Shown here piece by piece: positions 1 through 7,519 of a stretch of DNA of 8,201 bases (its first letter is position 1; every line of letters begins with the position of its first letter). This stretch comes from Bacteroidota bacterium (lineage in GTDB: Bacteria; Bacteroidota; Bacteroidia; B-17B0; B-17BO). The position numbers and the translations under genes are program-made. The stretch covers positions 1-8,201 of the forward strand of contig JANXRU010000402.1 in NCBI GenBank assembly GCA_025356715.1, written 5' to 3'. Under the pieces are notes generated by a model. It was not told where the DNA came from and did no database searches. It saw nothing but the letters and a program-made list of their open reading frames with translations.

Positions 1-704
1 CTGATTTCCAAATTGCTGTTTCGAAGCAATTAGTGAACTATTGGAAACGTGAATTTAATTATGAAAAAATCAACCAGGTTTTAATACCTTGTACACTTAA
101 TAAAGTTTATGAAAATGTTATTATTTCTCTCGATAAAATTAAACAATCTCGACATTTAATAGGTTTAAATAATGAAGATATTGCCTTTATATATTCTGGT
201 TCAGTTGCTGGATGGCAATCCTTTAATTTATTATATGACTTTATTAAGCCATTACTATTAATTAATAAAAACATTAAATTAATATTTTTAGCTGAAAAGG
301 AAAATAATATTAATAAGATAGAACAAGAATTTAAGGGGAGAGTTTTCTGCTTTCATGTTAAACCAAATGAAGTTCTTGAATATTTATTGGCAGCAGATTA
401 CGGCTTATTGATTCGAGAAAATACAGTTACAAATCAAGTTGCATCCCCAGTAAAATTTGCTGAGTATTTATGTTGTGGATTACCAGTTATTATTTCTGAA
501 CAATTAGGAGATTATTCTGATTTTGTAGTAAAAAATGATTGTGGGTATATTATTAAAGATAATGATCAAGGTTTAAGTAACATTAAAAAAGTTAGTTTAG
601 AAGATAAAGAAAAGTGTTTTAATCTAGCTAAAAAATTTTATAGCAAAGATGCGGAAGGTAATATAGAATCCTATAAAAAGCTAATTGATTTTATAATTAA
701 CTAA
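1..704 (+). CDS. Glycosyltransferase, GT4-like C-terminal part (5' end outside the window)
   Basis: The frame is already open at base 3 and runs 233 residues to a TAA at 702-704, so the gene starts upstream; the GTG at 33 is an internal valine codon. The fragment fits the C-terminal Rossmann half of a GT-B glycosyltransferase of the GT4 type. A glycine-containing first strand (IYSGSVAGWQ, about residues 62-71) is followed by the alternating helices and strands of the fold, then SPVKFAEYLCCGLPVI at about 148-163. That last motif is the family's nucleotide-sugar binding EX7E-type region, with E154 as the likely acidic residue. Such enzymes transfer a sugar from an activated donor to a growing glycan on the cytoplasmic face of the membrane. 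Donor and acceptor cannot be read from the sequence. It converges on mnmA with a 16 bp gap and looks more AT-rich than its neighbours, as polysaccharide-locus genes often are. Family assignment is firm; the specific role is unknown. Confidence 0.85.
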   Translation, partial: DFQIAVSKQLVNYWKREFNYEKINQVLIPCTLNKVYENVIISLDKIKQSRHLIGLNNEDIAFIYSGSVAGWQSFNLLYDFIKPLLLINKNIKLIFLAEKENNINKIEQEFKGRVFCFHVKPNEVLEYLLAADYGLLIRENTVTNQVASPVKFAEYLCCGLPVIISEQLGDYSDFVVKNDCGYIIKDNDQGLSNIKKVSLEDKEKCFNLAKKFYSKDAEGNIESYKKLIDFIIN

Positions 705-720
705 ATCCTTCAATAAAAAG

Positions 721-1827
721 TTATTGTATACCAATAAACGGTTTCCTGTCAATAAATCCTCCTCCAATTAAATCATCACCTTCGTAAATGACAGCACTTT
801 GCCCAGGAGCAATGCCAGTAGCTGATTCATGAAATACAATATTTAATTTATTGTCAATTGTATTAATGGTACTTAATCTGCCAGCATCTTTATAACGTAT
901 TTTAGTAAGTGCAACATAGTCTTGAGGGAGACTATCGTATTTAATTAAATTAAAATCACGTACATTAATTTCCATTTCTTTTAAATCATCTAAATCACCT
1001 AGCACAACCGTATTTGTTTCAGGAATAATTTCTTTTACAAACACGGGTTCGCCCATAGCTAGGTCTAATCCTTTACGTTGCCCGATGGTATAAAATGGAT
1101 AACCACGATGCGTCCCTACTTTTTTTCCCTTGTATATGTAATTACCGCCTTCAACGCTAGCTTCTAAATTTGGTAAACGATGTTTTAAAAATGAACGGTA
1201 ATCGTTATCAGGTACAAAACAAATATCGTAGCTCTCACTTTTGTTTGCTAAATCAATAAACCCAGCATCTTTAGCCATTTGTTTTATTTCAGGTTTTTTA
1301 TATTTACCTAAAGGAAACATGGTACGTTGCAAACTTTCTTGGCTCAAGCCCCAAAGAACATACGTTTGATCTTTTGTTTGATCTATCCCTTTAAAAATAA
1401 CTTTACGGTTATTTTCTTCACGAACTTGCGCGTAGTGTCCAGTTGCAATAAATTCACAATCTAACATATCGGCTCGTTTTAACAGAGCTTCCCATTTTAT
1501 ATGGGTATTGCATAATACACATGGGTTTGGCGTGCGACCAGCTAAATATTCTTCAACAAAATTATTAATGATATGTTCGCCAAATTCGCCACGGATATCT
1601 AAAATGTAATGTGGGAATCCAAATGTAACCGCCATCGAACGAGCATCATTAATACTGTCTAAACTACAACAACCTGTTTCTTTTTTTGAGCTACCTGATG
1701 TTTCGTAATCCCACGTTTTCATCGTAATCCCAATAACTTCGTAGCCTTGTTCGTGTAACATCATTGCTGCTACCGAACTATCAATTCCCCCACTCATTGC
1801 TACTAATACTTTTCCGTGCTTACTCAT
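721..1827 (-). CDS. mnmA: tRNA-specific 2-thiouridylase MnmA
   Basis: This 368-residue protein is full length for MnmA. The enzyme uses ATP and a persulfide relayed from a cysteine desulfurase to make 2-thiouridine at wobble position 34 of tRNA-Lys, tRNA-Glu and tRNA-Gln in the cytoplasm. The PP-loop ATP-binding motif SGGIDSS lies at residues 12-18. The first catalytic cysteine is C106 in NPCVLCN (101-107), and the second is C203 in SYDICFV (199-205). GHYA (130-133), DQTYVLW (153-159) and YTIGQRKGL (246-254) are further family signatures, and the C-terminal barrel has APGQSAV and GGGFI. SYDICF in place of the proteobacterial STGICF is, to my recollection, usual in Bacteroidetes orthologues. 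The ATG at 1827 gives the normal N-terminus; no Shine-Dalgarno is seen. It lies 30 bp downstream of the MORN-like gene on the same strand, so shared transcription is plausible. Confidence 0.97.
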   Translation of the reverse strand: MSKHGKVLVAMSGGIDSSVAAMMLHEQGYEVIGITMKTWDYETSGSSKKETGCCSLDSINDARSMAVTFGFPHYILDIRGEFGEHIINNFVEEYLAGRTPNPCVLCNTHIKWEALLKRADMLDCEFIATGHYAQVREENNRKVIFKGIDQTKDQTYVLWGLSQESLQRTMFPLGKYKKPEIKQMAKDAGFIDLANKSESYDICFVPDNDYRSFLKHRLPNLEASVEGGNYIYKGKKVGTHRGYPFYTIGQRKGLDLAMGEPVFVKEIIPETNTVVLGDLDDLKEMEINVRDFNLIKYDSLPQDYVALTKIRYKDAGRLSTINTIDNKLNIVFHESATGIAPGQSAVIYEGDDLIGGGFIDRKPFIGIQ

Positions 1828-1857
1828 TATTGTTTTGTTATGCGCTCTGTATAAATT

Positions 1858-2643
1858 TTATTTATTACCTTTTGGTTTTGTACCCGTTGATTTAACTTCT
1901 TTTTTTGTTTCAGTTGGTTTTTCTTCTGTCTGTTTGTTTTTATTAAAAAATTCATCCGTCTCTTTTTTAGAAGCTAATTTCCCTTCTAATTTATAAAGCT
2001 CTTTTTCTTTTAATTTCCCACTCGATTCCTTATAAAGCCAAGGCCCTGTCTTATATCCATTTTTGTAAAAGCCTATGGCTGCTGCAATACCACTTGGGTA
2101 ATAATAAGCGTTTTTTCCATTTAATTGACCATTTACATAATTACCTTCTCCTTTAACATGTACTTTATCAAAATATAGTTTAAAGGGGCCATCTAAAATC
2201 CCATTTTTAAACGTGTATTCTTCACTCAAAATTCCATCAGGAAAATATACATAAGCTTTGCCATTTTTTTTACCTTTTACAAAAGTCTCCTGAGAAATTA
2301 AAATGCCTCTATCATCAAAATAATTCCATATAGAATCTTTGTCTTCTCCCACGTATTTGCCAACTGCCATTTTCTTTCCATTTAAATGATACATGGTAGA
2401 GTAGGCGTATTTACCATCCTGAATAAAATTCATTTTGACTTTGATGGAATCATTGATATTGTAATATTTAAAAAGCCCCTGAGGCTTATCGTCTTTAAAT
2501 AAGCCTTCGTAAATTAACTTATTGGTTTTTTCATCTTTCTTTTTCCAATAACCTTGCTTTTTACCTGCCGCATCGGTCGTTTGAGCATAGTATAAATGAC
2601 TGAACCCAAAACTTAGTAGTATTAAAATATATTTGATCATCAT
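1858..2643 (-). CDS. Secreted MORN/YwqK-like repeat protein
   Basis: This 261-residue protein starts with a hydrophobic signal peptide (about residues 1-20, probable cleavage after LYYA before Q21), so it should be exported to the periplasm or outer membrane. The body, about residues 28-215, consists of repeated short units of the form G-x-W/Y-x-x-Y/F with xGxxxG spacing, such as KQGYWKKKD, PQGLFKYYN, DSIWNYFDDRG, KNGKAYVYFPDG and KTGPWLYKESSG. This pattern belongs to the MORN/toxin-antitoxin YwqK-like repeat superfamily, which is abundant in Bacteroidetes and forms a beta-strand ladder. The last 40 or so residues are a Lys/Glu/Thr-rich, probably disordered tail. There are no enzyme motifs, so function is unknown; the YwqK name does not show a toxin-antitoxin role. 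Two ATG codons stand in tandem at the start, and either could be used. It precedes mnmA by 30 bp. Confidence 0.8.
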   Translation of the reverse strand: MMIKYILILLSFGFSHLYYAQTTDAAGKKQGYWKKKDEKTNKLIYEGLFKDDKPQGLFKYYNINDSIKVKMNFIQDGKYAYSTMYHLNGKKMAVGKYVGEDKDSIWNYFDDRGILISQETFVKGKKNGKAYVYFPDGILSEEYTFKNGILDGPFKLYFDKVHVKGEGNYVNGQLNGKNAYYYPSGIAAAIGFYKNGYKTGPWLYKESSGKLKEKELYKLEGKLASKKETDEFFNKNKQTEEKPTETKKEVKSTGTKPKGNK

Positions 2644-2776
2644 GTTGTGTTTTTTGTATAACTCAAATAAGTTGTAAAGTTACATTATCTGTCATTAAAA
2701 ACGGCATGATTAGCATTTTTTCTGAAATTTTGGAATAAGTATTTTTTGTTGATGAATAATATGTTTATAAAATAAA

Positions 2777-2804
2777 AAGACTCAATTCCAAAGAATTGAG
2801 TCTT
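2777..2804 (-). terminator. Intrinsic terminator of the DUF349 gene
   Basis: A perfect 12 bp inverted repeat (AAGACTCAATTC at 2777-2788, GAATTGAGTCTT at 2793-2804) encloses a four-base loop. Read on the minus strand, the hairpin starts about 20 bases after the DUF349 stop codon and runs into TTTTTATTTT, the U-rich tract of a Rho-independent terminator. The plus-strand side has no T-run after the hairpin, so it works mainly for minus-strand transcripts. It separates the DUF349 gene from the MORN-mnmA pair. Confidence 0.9.
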
Positions 2805-2824
2805 AACATAAAGTATAATTAAAA

Positions 2825-4562
2825 TTACTTGCTAACAGCCATTTCTACTGGCTTTAATTTATTTAGTTCAGCAATAACCATTTTTCGTTTTTCGGTATAG
2901 TCTGCAATTTTTTGTTTTTCAACAGCAATTTTATCTTCTATTTCTTTTAAGAAAGGATTAACGCCTTTACTGCTCGATTTAAAGAAACCTAAATTGTTAT
3001 CGTATGTTTTCATACGGTCGTTTACTTCATCTATTTGTTTTTTTAAATAGTCGGCTTCTTTTTTTAAGGCAATTTCGGGGCTTTCGCCATTTGCAAAACG
3101 TTCTAGTTTTGTTTTAAATTGCATCATAAATTTCTCGTCTTTACTCACGTTCATTTTATCATACAACTCGTCCAAGTGGTTGTAAAACGCATCGTTCACA
3201 CGTTTTTTATCTTTCATAGGAACCATGCCTGCTGCATTCCAGTCGGCCGAAAATTGTTTTAATGCTGCATGATTTTCAGAAGAATTATCTGATAAATTAA
3301 ATTCAGTTAATTTTTTCAATAACTCTTCTTTAACAACTAAATTAGTTTCAAAAGCGGCATCTGCTTCAGCAAAGTGAGCTTTTTTTGCATCAAAAAAGTG
3401 ATTGCAAGCGGCTCTGAAATTATTAAATAATTTAGTTTCATCGCCACCGGCATGCGCTGTTTTTTTCCAAGCATCTTGTAATTTAATAAGAGTCAAGCCT
3501 GTTTTTTGCCAGTCGGTGCTCGCTTTCAAAGCAAGTGCTTTGTTTATCAATTCTTGTTTTTGAGCTTTTACTTCGCTCATTTTTTCGTGATGCGCACTGA
3601 AAAATACTTTTTTCTTTTCAAAAAACGAATCACATAAGGTTCTAAATTCTGCCCAAATTTTATCGTTCTCTTTCTGATTGGCTCTGCCTACACCTTTCCA
3701 TTCAGTTTGTAAAGTAACTAATTCATTAGTTAATGTATTCCAAGCATTACCAGTTGCTGTTTCCGATTTGGTAATAATCTCTTTTATTTTTTCAAGCAAG
3801 TTTTTCTTCTCAGTTAAATTGGCTTCTTTTTCTTCTTCAACCGAATTGTAATGTGCTTTTAGTTTCGAGTAAGCTTCTTCTAAGGCCGCTCTAAAACTGC
3901 CTTTCAAACTATCCCATTTGTCATTTGGTACAGGCCCAATATCTTCCCAATCGTTACGGTAAATTTTTATTAAACGCTCCGCTTCTTTAATATTTGTTTG
4001 TTCTTTTATACCACGAATTTTTTCAAGCAACTCTGTTTTTAATTCAAAATTTCGTTTCAAATCATGTTCTTGTAATTGCTTTGATAAACTTAATTTGTAA
4101 TTAAATTCTTCAATGGCTTTACTATAGTCTGCTTGTATTTCTTTGTATTTATGGGACGATACAGCGCCTGTTATTTTCCATTGAGCTTGTAACTCTACTA
4201 ATTTTTTAATAGCAGCACCAATGTTATCACTTACTTGACTTAAGTCGTTTATTTTAGAAACAATTTCTTTACGGATTTCTAAATTTTTAGTTTGTTCTAT
4301 GGCTATTTTTGCATCTTCTTCTTTTTTCTTTTTTTCAATTTTTTCAATTAAAATTGCAATTTTAATGTCATCAGGATGTTTGGCATATTCAAATTCTTTT
4401 GCTTTACCACCTTCATCAACAAAGGCTTGTTTAGCAGTTTCAAATTCGGCTGTCCACAATTTTTTGATACTCTTTTTGCAGAGTGCGCATTTGGTGAGCA
4501 ACAGCACTAGCTTCAGGTTGACTGAGCATTTCTTCCAATTTTGTAATGATCGTTTGTTTCAT
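2825..4562 (-). CDS. DUF349 repeat protein, interrupted by a one-base frameshift near its start
   Basis: The frame running to 2825 contains five consecutive DUF349 units, each about 70 residues. Each has a helix beginning near L-x-x-K, a conserved W (such as LQAQWK, RNDWEDIGPVP, LQTEWKGVG, LQDAWKKT, SADWNAAGMVP) and a following F/Y-rich helix ending in KxxF/Y. The units cover about residues 97-480 of the restored protein, followed by a coiled-coil tail. The protein is highly charged, helical and lacks a signal or membrane segment, so it should be cytoplasmic. DUF349 has no well-established function. The natural start appears to be the ATG at 4560-4562, which opens MKQTIITKLEEML, but that frame stops after about 40 codons. 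Removing one base from the six-T run at 4460-4465 (A6 in the coding strand) joins it to the long frame as YQKLWTAEFE and yields 578 residues. Without the correction the long frame could only start at GTG 4507 with an atypical Cys-rich leader. A sequencing error or a recent mutation is likely. Confidence 0.85.
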
Positions 4563-4698
4563 TTGTACGTTATCCGTTATCGTTTGTTTAATCCTATAAA
4601 AATAAAGTAAATTTTTAGGTTACAAAACTTTATGACACTTTTTTTAAAAGATTTATTTGATATAATTAATTTGAAAGACAGGAGAAAAACGCATTTAC

Positions 4699-6711
4699 TT
4701 ATTTGCTTACCTTAAACTCAGCGCGTCTGTTTAGTTGATGCTGAGCCTCGTCACACGTTGCATCCAAACAATTGTTTACTAATTGAGTTTCTCCTTTTGC
4801 TTCTAGTTTTATAATTCGCTTTTTAGAAATACCATTCTCAATCAAATAATTTTTGACAGATAATGCTCTTTGTTTAGATAATTGTAAATTATAACTGCTT
4901 GAGCCACGAGCATCGGTATTACCAACAATATCAAGGTGTAACATAGGGTATTTTTTTAACAGTTCTACATTTTTTGCTAAAATTGGTAAAGCATCAGTTC
5001 TGATCGTATATTTATTTAAATCAAAATACACAATGGTTAAATCAAATCCTAAAGCCAATAATTGTTCTTTAGTTAATTGACCAGTAATAGCATTGATGTC
5101 AATATCTTTAGTTAATAAAGGATCTTTTGGATGAGTTTTAAAAGTGGTTGTTACTTGCTTACAGCTTACCATTGGTTCAACGCAAGTATCGCACCAAGAC
5201 ACTGCTCTTAATTTAATTGGGTAGGTACCGCTATCTTTAAAATCATAACTAAATGATTCTTCTTTTGATATAATCGTATCTGTGCCAATAATCCAAGTAT
5301 AATTCAGTACTTTATTTTTAATGGCATCATTGAATTCAAACGCTATTTGTTGTTTAAAATCGTATGGGTCAGTATCCAGCACAGTTATATTTATCAAATC
5401 ACTTTCAATAGTAGGGCAATCTTTATCACTCGTTGGTTTGTAATTTATTTTATAAATGTCCATTCCACCTTTTCCGCCCATGCGATTCGATGAAAAATAA
5501 CCAGATGTTTGATCAGTTGAATTCGTTAAAAAAATATCATTTCCTACAGTGTTTAATGGTTTACCAAGATTTACAGGCTCGGTCCAATTTCCATTTTCAA
5601 AATTTGATTTATAAATGTCGTAACCACCATAACCTGGATGCCCGTTAGATGCAAAGTAAAGTGTTTTGTCATCATCTGATAGATATGGCGCATCTTCATT
5701 TAGTTTGGTGTTAATAGTAGTACCTAAATTTTCTGGTTCGCCCCATGTGCCATCTTCTTGTTTAATAACTTTATAAATATCATTTCCACCAACGCTTCCT
5801 TTAGCTTGTTCACTGGTAAAAAATAATGTTTTTCCGTCTTTAGTTAAGTAAGCATGATTTTGATAATAATCTAAATTTACTTTTTTTGATAATTTCACAG
5901 GCTTGGTTGTTGCCTGCGTCATATCGCTTTCATATAATTTACTATTCTGAAAAACAAAAACTTTTTTTCCATCCGGACTCATTGAAACAATGGATTCGTG
6001 CCCTTTTTTATAAGCTGATTTTAAATACATATCTGGAATGGTATAACGACGAGGCTCGCTGTATCTTCCATTTTCAATTTTTGACAAATACATACTTTCA
6101 AAATACTCCCCATCTAATGGGTTTATTTTTTCTTTTTTATCATCTTTCCGTTTCGATGTAAATAACAGCTCATTGTTTTGTGTTAGAACAGGTACGTATT
6201 CAGAAACGGCGGTATTTATTTTTGACCCAACATTGGCAATGTAATAGTCTTTTGGATTTGCCACATCCGTATGAGATTGAGCGTATTTACAATCTTCTAT
6301 GGCCTTATCTAATTCTAAATGAAATAGTTTATCATCATCTTGTAGTGCACTATACCGTTGCATCTTATGGTAGTTAATTAGTGCTTCATCAAATTGTTCT
6401 TGATAGTGATATGATTTTCCAAGCGCATAAAATAAATCTTCTAAGGTGTCTTTTTTACTTAATCGTTCCGCGTTTTTAAGATAGGGAAGGGCTTCTTGAT
6501 GTTTTCCCATAAATTCTGATAAAGTAATTCCTAATCCAACATTGGCTTTATAGCTATTACTATCTAAGTTATACGCTTTTAAGTAGTATTGACGTGCTTT
6601 TTCTAAATCGCCTTTACTGGTTTGAGTTCCTGCTTTACGTATATACTTATTTATAGGAGAACAAGCTACAAAAAATAGACTTGCAATTAAGAGTGTAAAA
6701 AGAACTTTCAT
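4699..6711 (-). CDS. PorE-like OmpA-family lipoprotein (TPR, PD40 propeller, PKD-like, OmpA C-terminal domain)
   Basis: This 670-residue envelope protein probably tethers an outer-membrane assembly to peptidoglycan. Residues 1-17 form a lipoprotein signal (FVAC lipobox, lipidated C17). The residues after C17 (SPINK) lack the acidic surface-export signal of Bacteroidetes, suggesting it faces the periplasm. TPR-like helices fill about 20-150, including GDLEKARQYYLKAYNLDSNSY. A beta-propeller of PD40 repeats covers about 165-430, with FTSKRKD, MSPDGKKVFVF, TKDGKTLFFTS, SDDDKTLYFASNG and SGYFSSNRMGG. A PKD-like region follows at about 440-525 with C507, C510 and C517. The OmpA C-terminal domain is at about 556-670; D600 (NTDARG) and R615 (SKQRA) match the diaminopimelate-binding Asp/Arg pair and its 15-residue spacing. 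The plan resembles PorE of the type IX secretion system, but many Bacteroidetes paralogues share it and no por/gld gene is nearby, so I give no symbol. It lies 136 bp upstream of the DUF349 start and is divergent from the DUF4293 gene. Confidence 0.88.
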   Translation of the reverse strand: MKVLFTLLIASLFFVACSPINKYIRKAGTQTSKGDLEKARQYYLKAYNLDSNSYKANVGLGITLSEFMGKHQEALPYLKNAERLSKKDTLEDLFYALGKSYHYQEQFDEALINYHKMQRYSALQDDDKLFHLELDKAIEDCKYAQSHTDVANPKDYYIANVGSKINTAVSEYVPVLTQNNELLFTSKRKDDKKEKINPLDGEYFESMYLSKIENGRYSEPRRYTIPDMYLKSAYKKGHESIVSMSPDGKKVFVFQNSKLYESDMTQATTKPVKLSKKVNLDYYQNHAYLTKDGKTLFFTSEQAKGSVGGNDIYKVIKQEDGTWGEPENLGTTINTKLNEDAPYLSDDDKTLYFASNGHPGYGGYDIYKSNFENGNWTEPVNLGKPLNTVGNDIFLTNSTDQTSGYFSSNRMGGKGGMDIYKINYKPTSDKDCPTIESDLINITVLDTDPYDFKQQIAFEFNDAIKNKVLNYTWIIGTDTIISKEESFSYDFKDSGTYPIKLRAVSWCDTCVEPMVSCKQVTTTFKTHPKDPLLTKDIDINAITGQLTKEQLLALGFDLTIVYFDLNKYTIRTDALPILAKNVELLKKYPMLHLDIVGNTDARGSSSYNLQLSKQRALSVKNYLIENGISKKRIIKLEAKGETQLVNNCLDATCDEAQHQLNRRAEFKVSK

Positions 6712-6792
6712 CTATATGACATTTTTGAATGTTAAAGGTAAAAAGAAATTTTTAGAAGAATTCGTTTATTATTATAAATAATAACAACATAA

Positions 6793-6827
6793 TTTGATAG
6801 CATATTAATTCAAAACATGTATTTTTG
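6793..6827 (+). promoter_or_regulatory. Bacteroidetes-type promoter for the DUF4293 gene
   Basis: TATTTTTG at 6820-6827 matches the TAnnTTTG -7 element exactly, and TTTG at 6793-6796 can serve as the -33 element with a 23-base spacer, at the long end of the usual range. The -7 box ends only four bases before the ATG at 6832, so transcription would begin at or next to the start codon. This also argues against translation from the ATG at 6817, which overlaps the box. Confidence 0.55.
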
Positions 6828-6831
6828 TGAC

Positions 6832-7281
6832 ATGATACAACGTAAACAAACCCTTTTTTTAGTTGCAGTTTCTATAATAAGCATCGTTATGTTGTTTGTT
6901 CCTTTTCTTTCTATATCATCCGAACCAAAAATGATTTGGACAGTTAGTTTATTCCCATTATCATCTATAGGCATGGTTAATTCTAATATCTATTTTCCTA
7001 TAGTTTTGAATCTTTTAGTATTTGTTCTTTCTATATTGACCATATTTCAATTTAAAAAACGCCCCTTACAATATAAGCTATCTAATTTGATAGCTTTATT
7101 AAATGTGTTTACAATAGGTTTGTTTTTTCTATTGCCATATACAAAAGATGGCTTTATTGGGAGTATTTCATTTTTAATGGGCGCCTTTTTACCTATTTTA
7201 AGTATGGGATGTTCCTTTTTAGCAGCACATTTCATTAAAAAAGATGAACAATTAGTGAGAAGTGCAGATCGCATTAGATAA
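6832..7281 (+). CDS. DUF4293 family integral membrane protein
   Basis: The chosen ATG gives 149 residues starting MIQRKQTLF, the usual opening of DUF4293 proteins of Bacteroidetes; an in-frame ATG at 6817 would add five residues (MYFCD) but lies on the probable promoter box. Four hydrophobic segments are visible, at about residues 7-28, 52-72, 84-102 and 110-133, separated by short loops with basic stretches (FKKRPLQYK). The cytoplasmic-looking tail ends KKDEQLVRSADRIR, a signature ending of the family. The molecular function of DUF4293 is unknown and no catalytic residues stand out. It is divergent from the PorE-like gene with about 120 bp between the starts. The next gene on the strand is accB, but accB has its own promoter 180 bp or more downstream, so the two need not be co-regulated. 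Confidence 0.88.
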   Translation: MIQRKQTLFLVAVSIISIVMLFVPFLSISSEPKMIWTVSLFPLSSIGMVNSNIYFPIVLNLLVFVLSILTIFQFKKRPLQYKLSNLIALLNVFTIGLFFLLPYTKDGFIGSISFLMGAFLPILSMGCSFLAAHFIKKDEQLVRSADRIR

Positions 7282-7298
7282 AATTTCCCTACTTTTAG

Positions 7299-7375
7299 GT
7301 CATGCTGAACTTGTTTCAGCATCTCACAAGACCCTAAATTGTAAAATCGGCGGAGCCAAACAAGTTCAGGGTGAC
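7299..7375. repeat. Palindromic intergenic repeat element (CTGAACTTGTTTCAG type)
   Basis: Two 18-base arms (7299-7316 and 7358-7375) are inverted copies matching at 16 of 18 positions; both read GTCAnnCTGAACTTGTTT in their own direction. The left arm also forms a small perfect hairpin of its own, ATGCTGAA at 7302-7309 pairing with TTCAGCAT at 7315-7322 around a five-base loop. From general knowledge, sequences with the core CTGAACTTGTTTCAG are scattered between genes in many Bacteroidetes genomes and resemble REP elements. It begins 18 bases after the DUF4293 stop and has no clear U-tract, so a terminator role is uncertain. Confidence 0.75.
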
Positions 7376-7461
7376 TTTTACCCCATCATCAAATTTTATA
7401 TTGTTGATAAACAGGTGCTTTTTTGAACATTTGCCCACTTTTCGACTAAAAAAGTTTCCTT

Positions 7462-7494
7462 TTTGATAGTTTTTATTAAAAAATGATACTTTTG
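7462..7494 (+). promoter_or_regulatory. Bacteroidetes-type promoter for accB
   Basis: TTTG at 7462-7465 and TACTTTTG at 7487-7494 match the -33 TTTG and -7 TAnnTTTG elements of the Bacteroidetes housekeeping sigma factor, with a 21-base spacer. Initiation would fall near 7499-7502, leaving an A-rich leader of about 20 bases before the accB ATG at 7520. No operator-like palindrome was seen over the promoter. Confidence 0.75.
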
Positions 7495-7519
7495 TCTCCA
7501 CTAACTAAAACAATCAAAA

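Noticed and set aside
33..35. GTG as the start of the glycosyltransferase
   Set aside because: The frame is open back to the window edge and reads DFQIAVSKQLVNYW, in keeping with the family, so the GTG is an internal codon.
4299..4610. Plus-strand 103-codon frame
   Set aside because: Antisense to the 5' part of the DUF349 gene. Its Phe/Ser-rich N-terminus is what Lys/Glu codons give when read backwards.
5433..6377. Three plus-strand frames of 65-91 codons (5433-5648, 5886-6161, 6180-6377)
   Set aside because: All are antisense to the PorE-like gene, with no family motif and improbable composition.
6733..6740. TACCTTTA on the minus strand as a promoter of the PorE-like gene, and a similar TAACTTTA at 2675-2682 for the MORN-like gene
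   Set aside because: Both miss the final G of TAnnTTTG and neither has a TTTG at the right distance upstream; in AT-rich DNA such partial matches are common.
7047..7322. Minus-strand 91-codon frame beginning MLKQVQHDLK
   Set aside because: Its start lies in the palindromic repeat and the rest is antisense to the DUF4293 gene. MLKQVQHD is a known kind of false ORF start made by this repeat.
7438..7456. Weak hairpin ACTTTT/AAAAGT before the accB promoter
   Set aside because: Only six AT-rich pairs around a seven-base loop, just upstream of the -33 box; not convincing as a terminator or operator.
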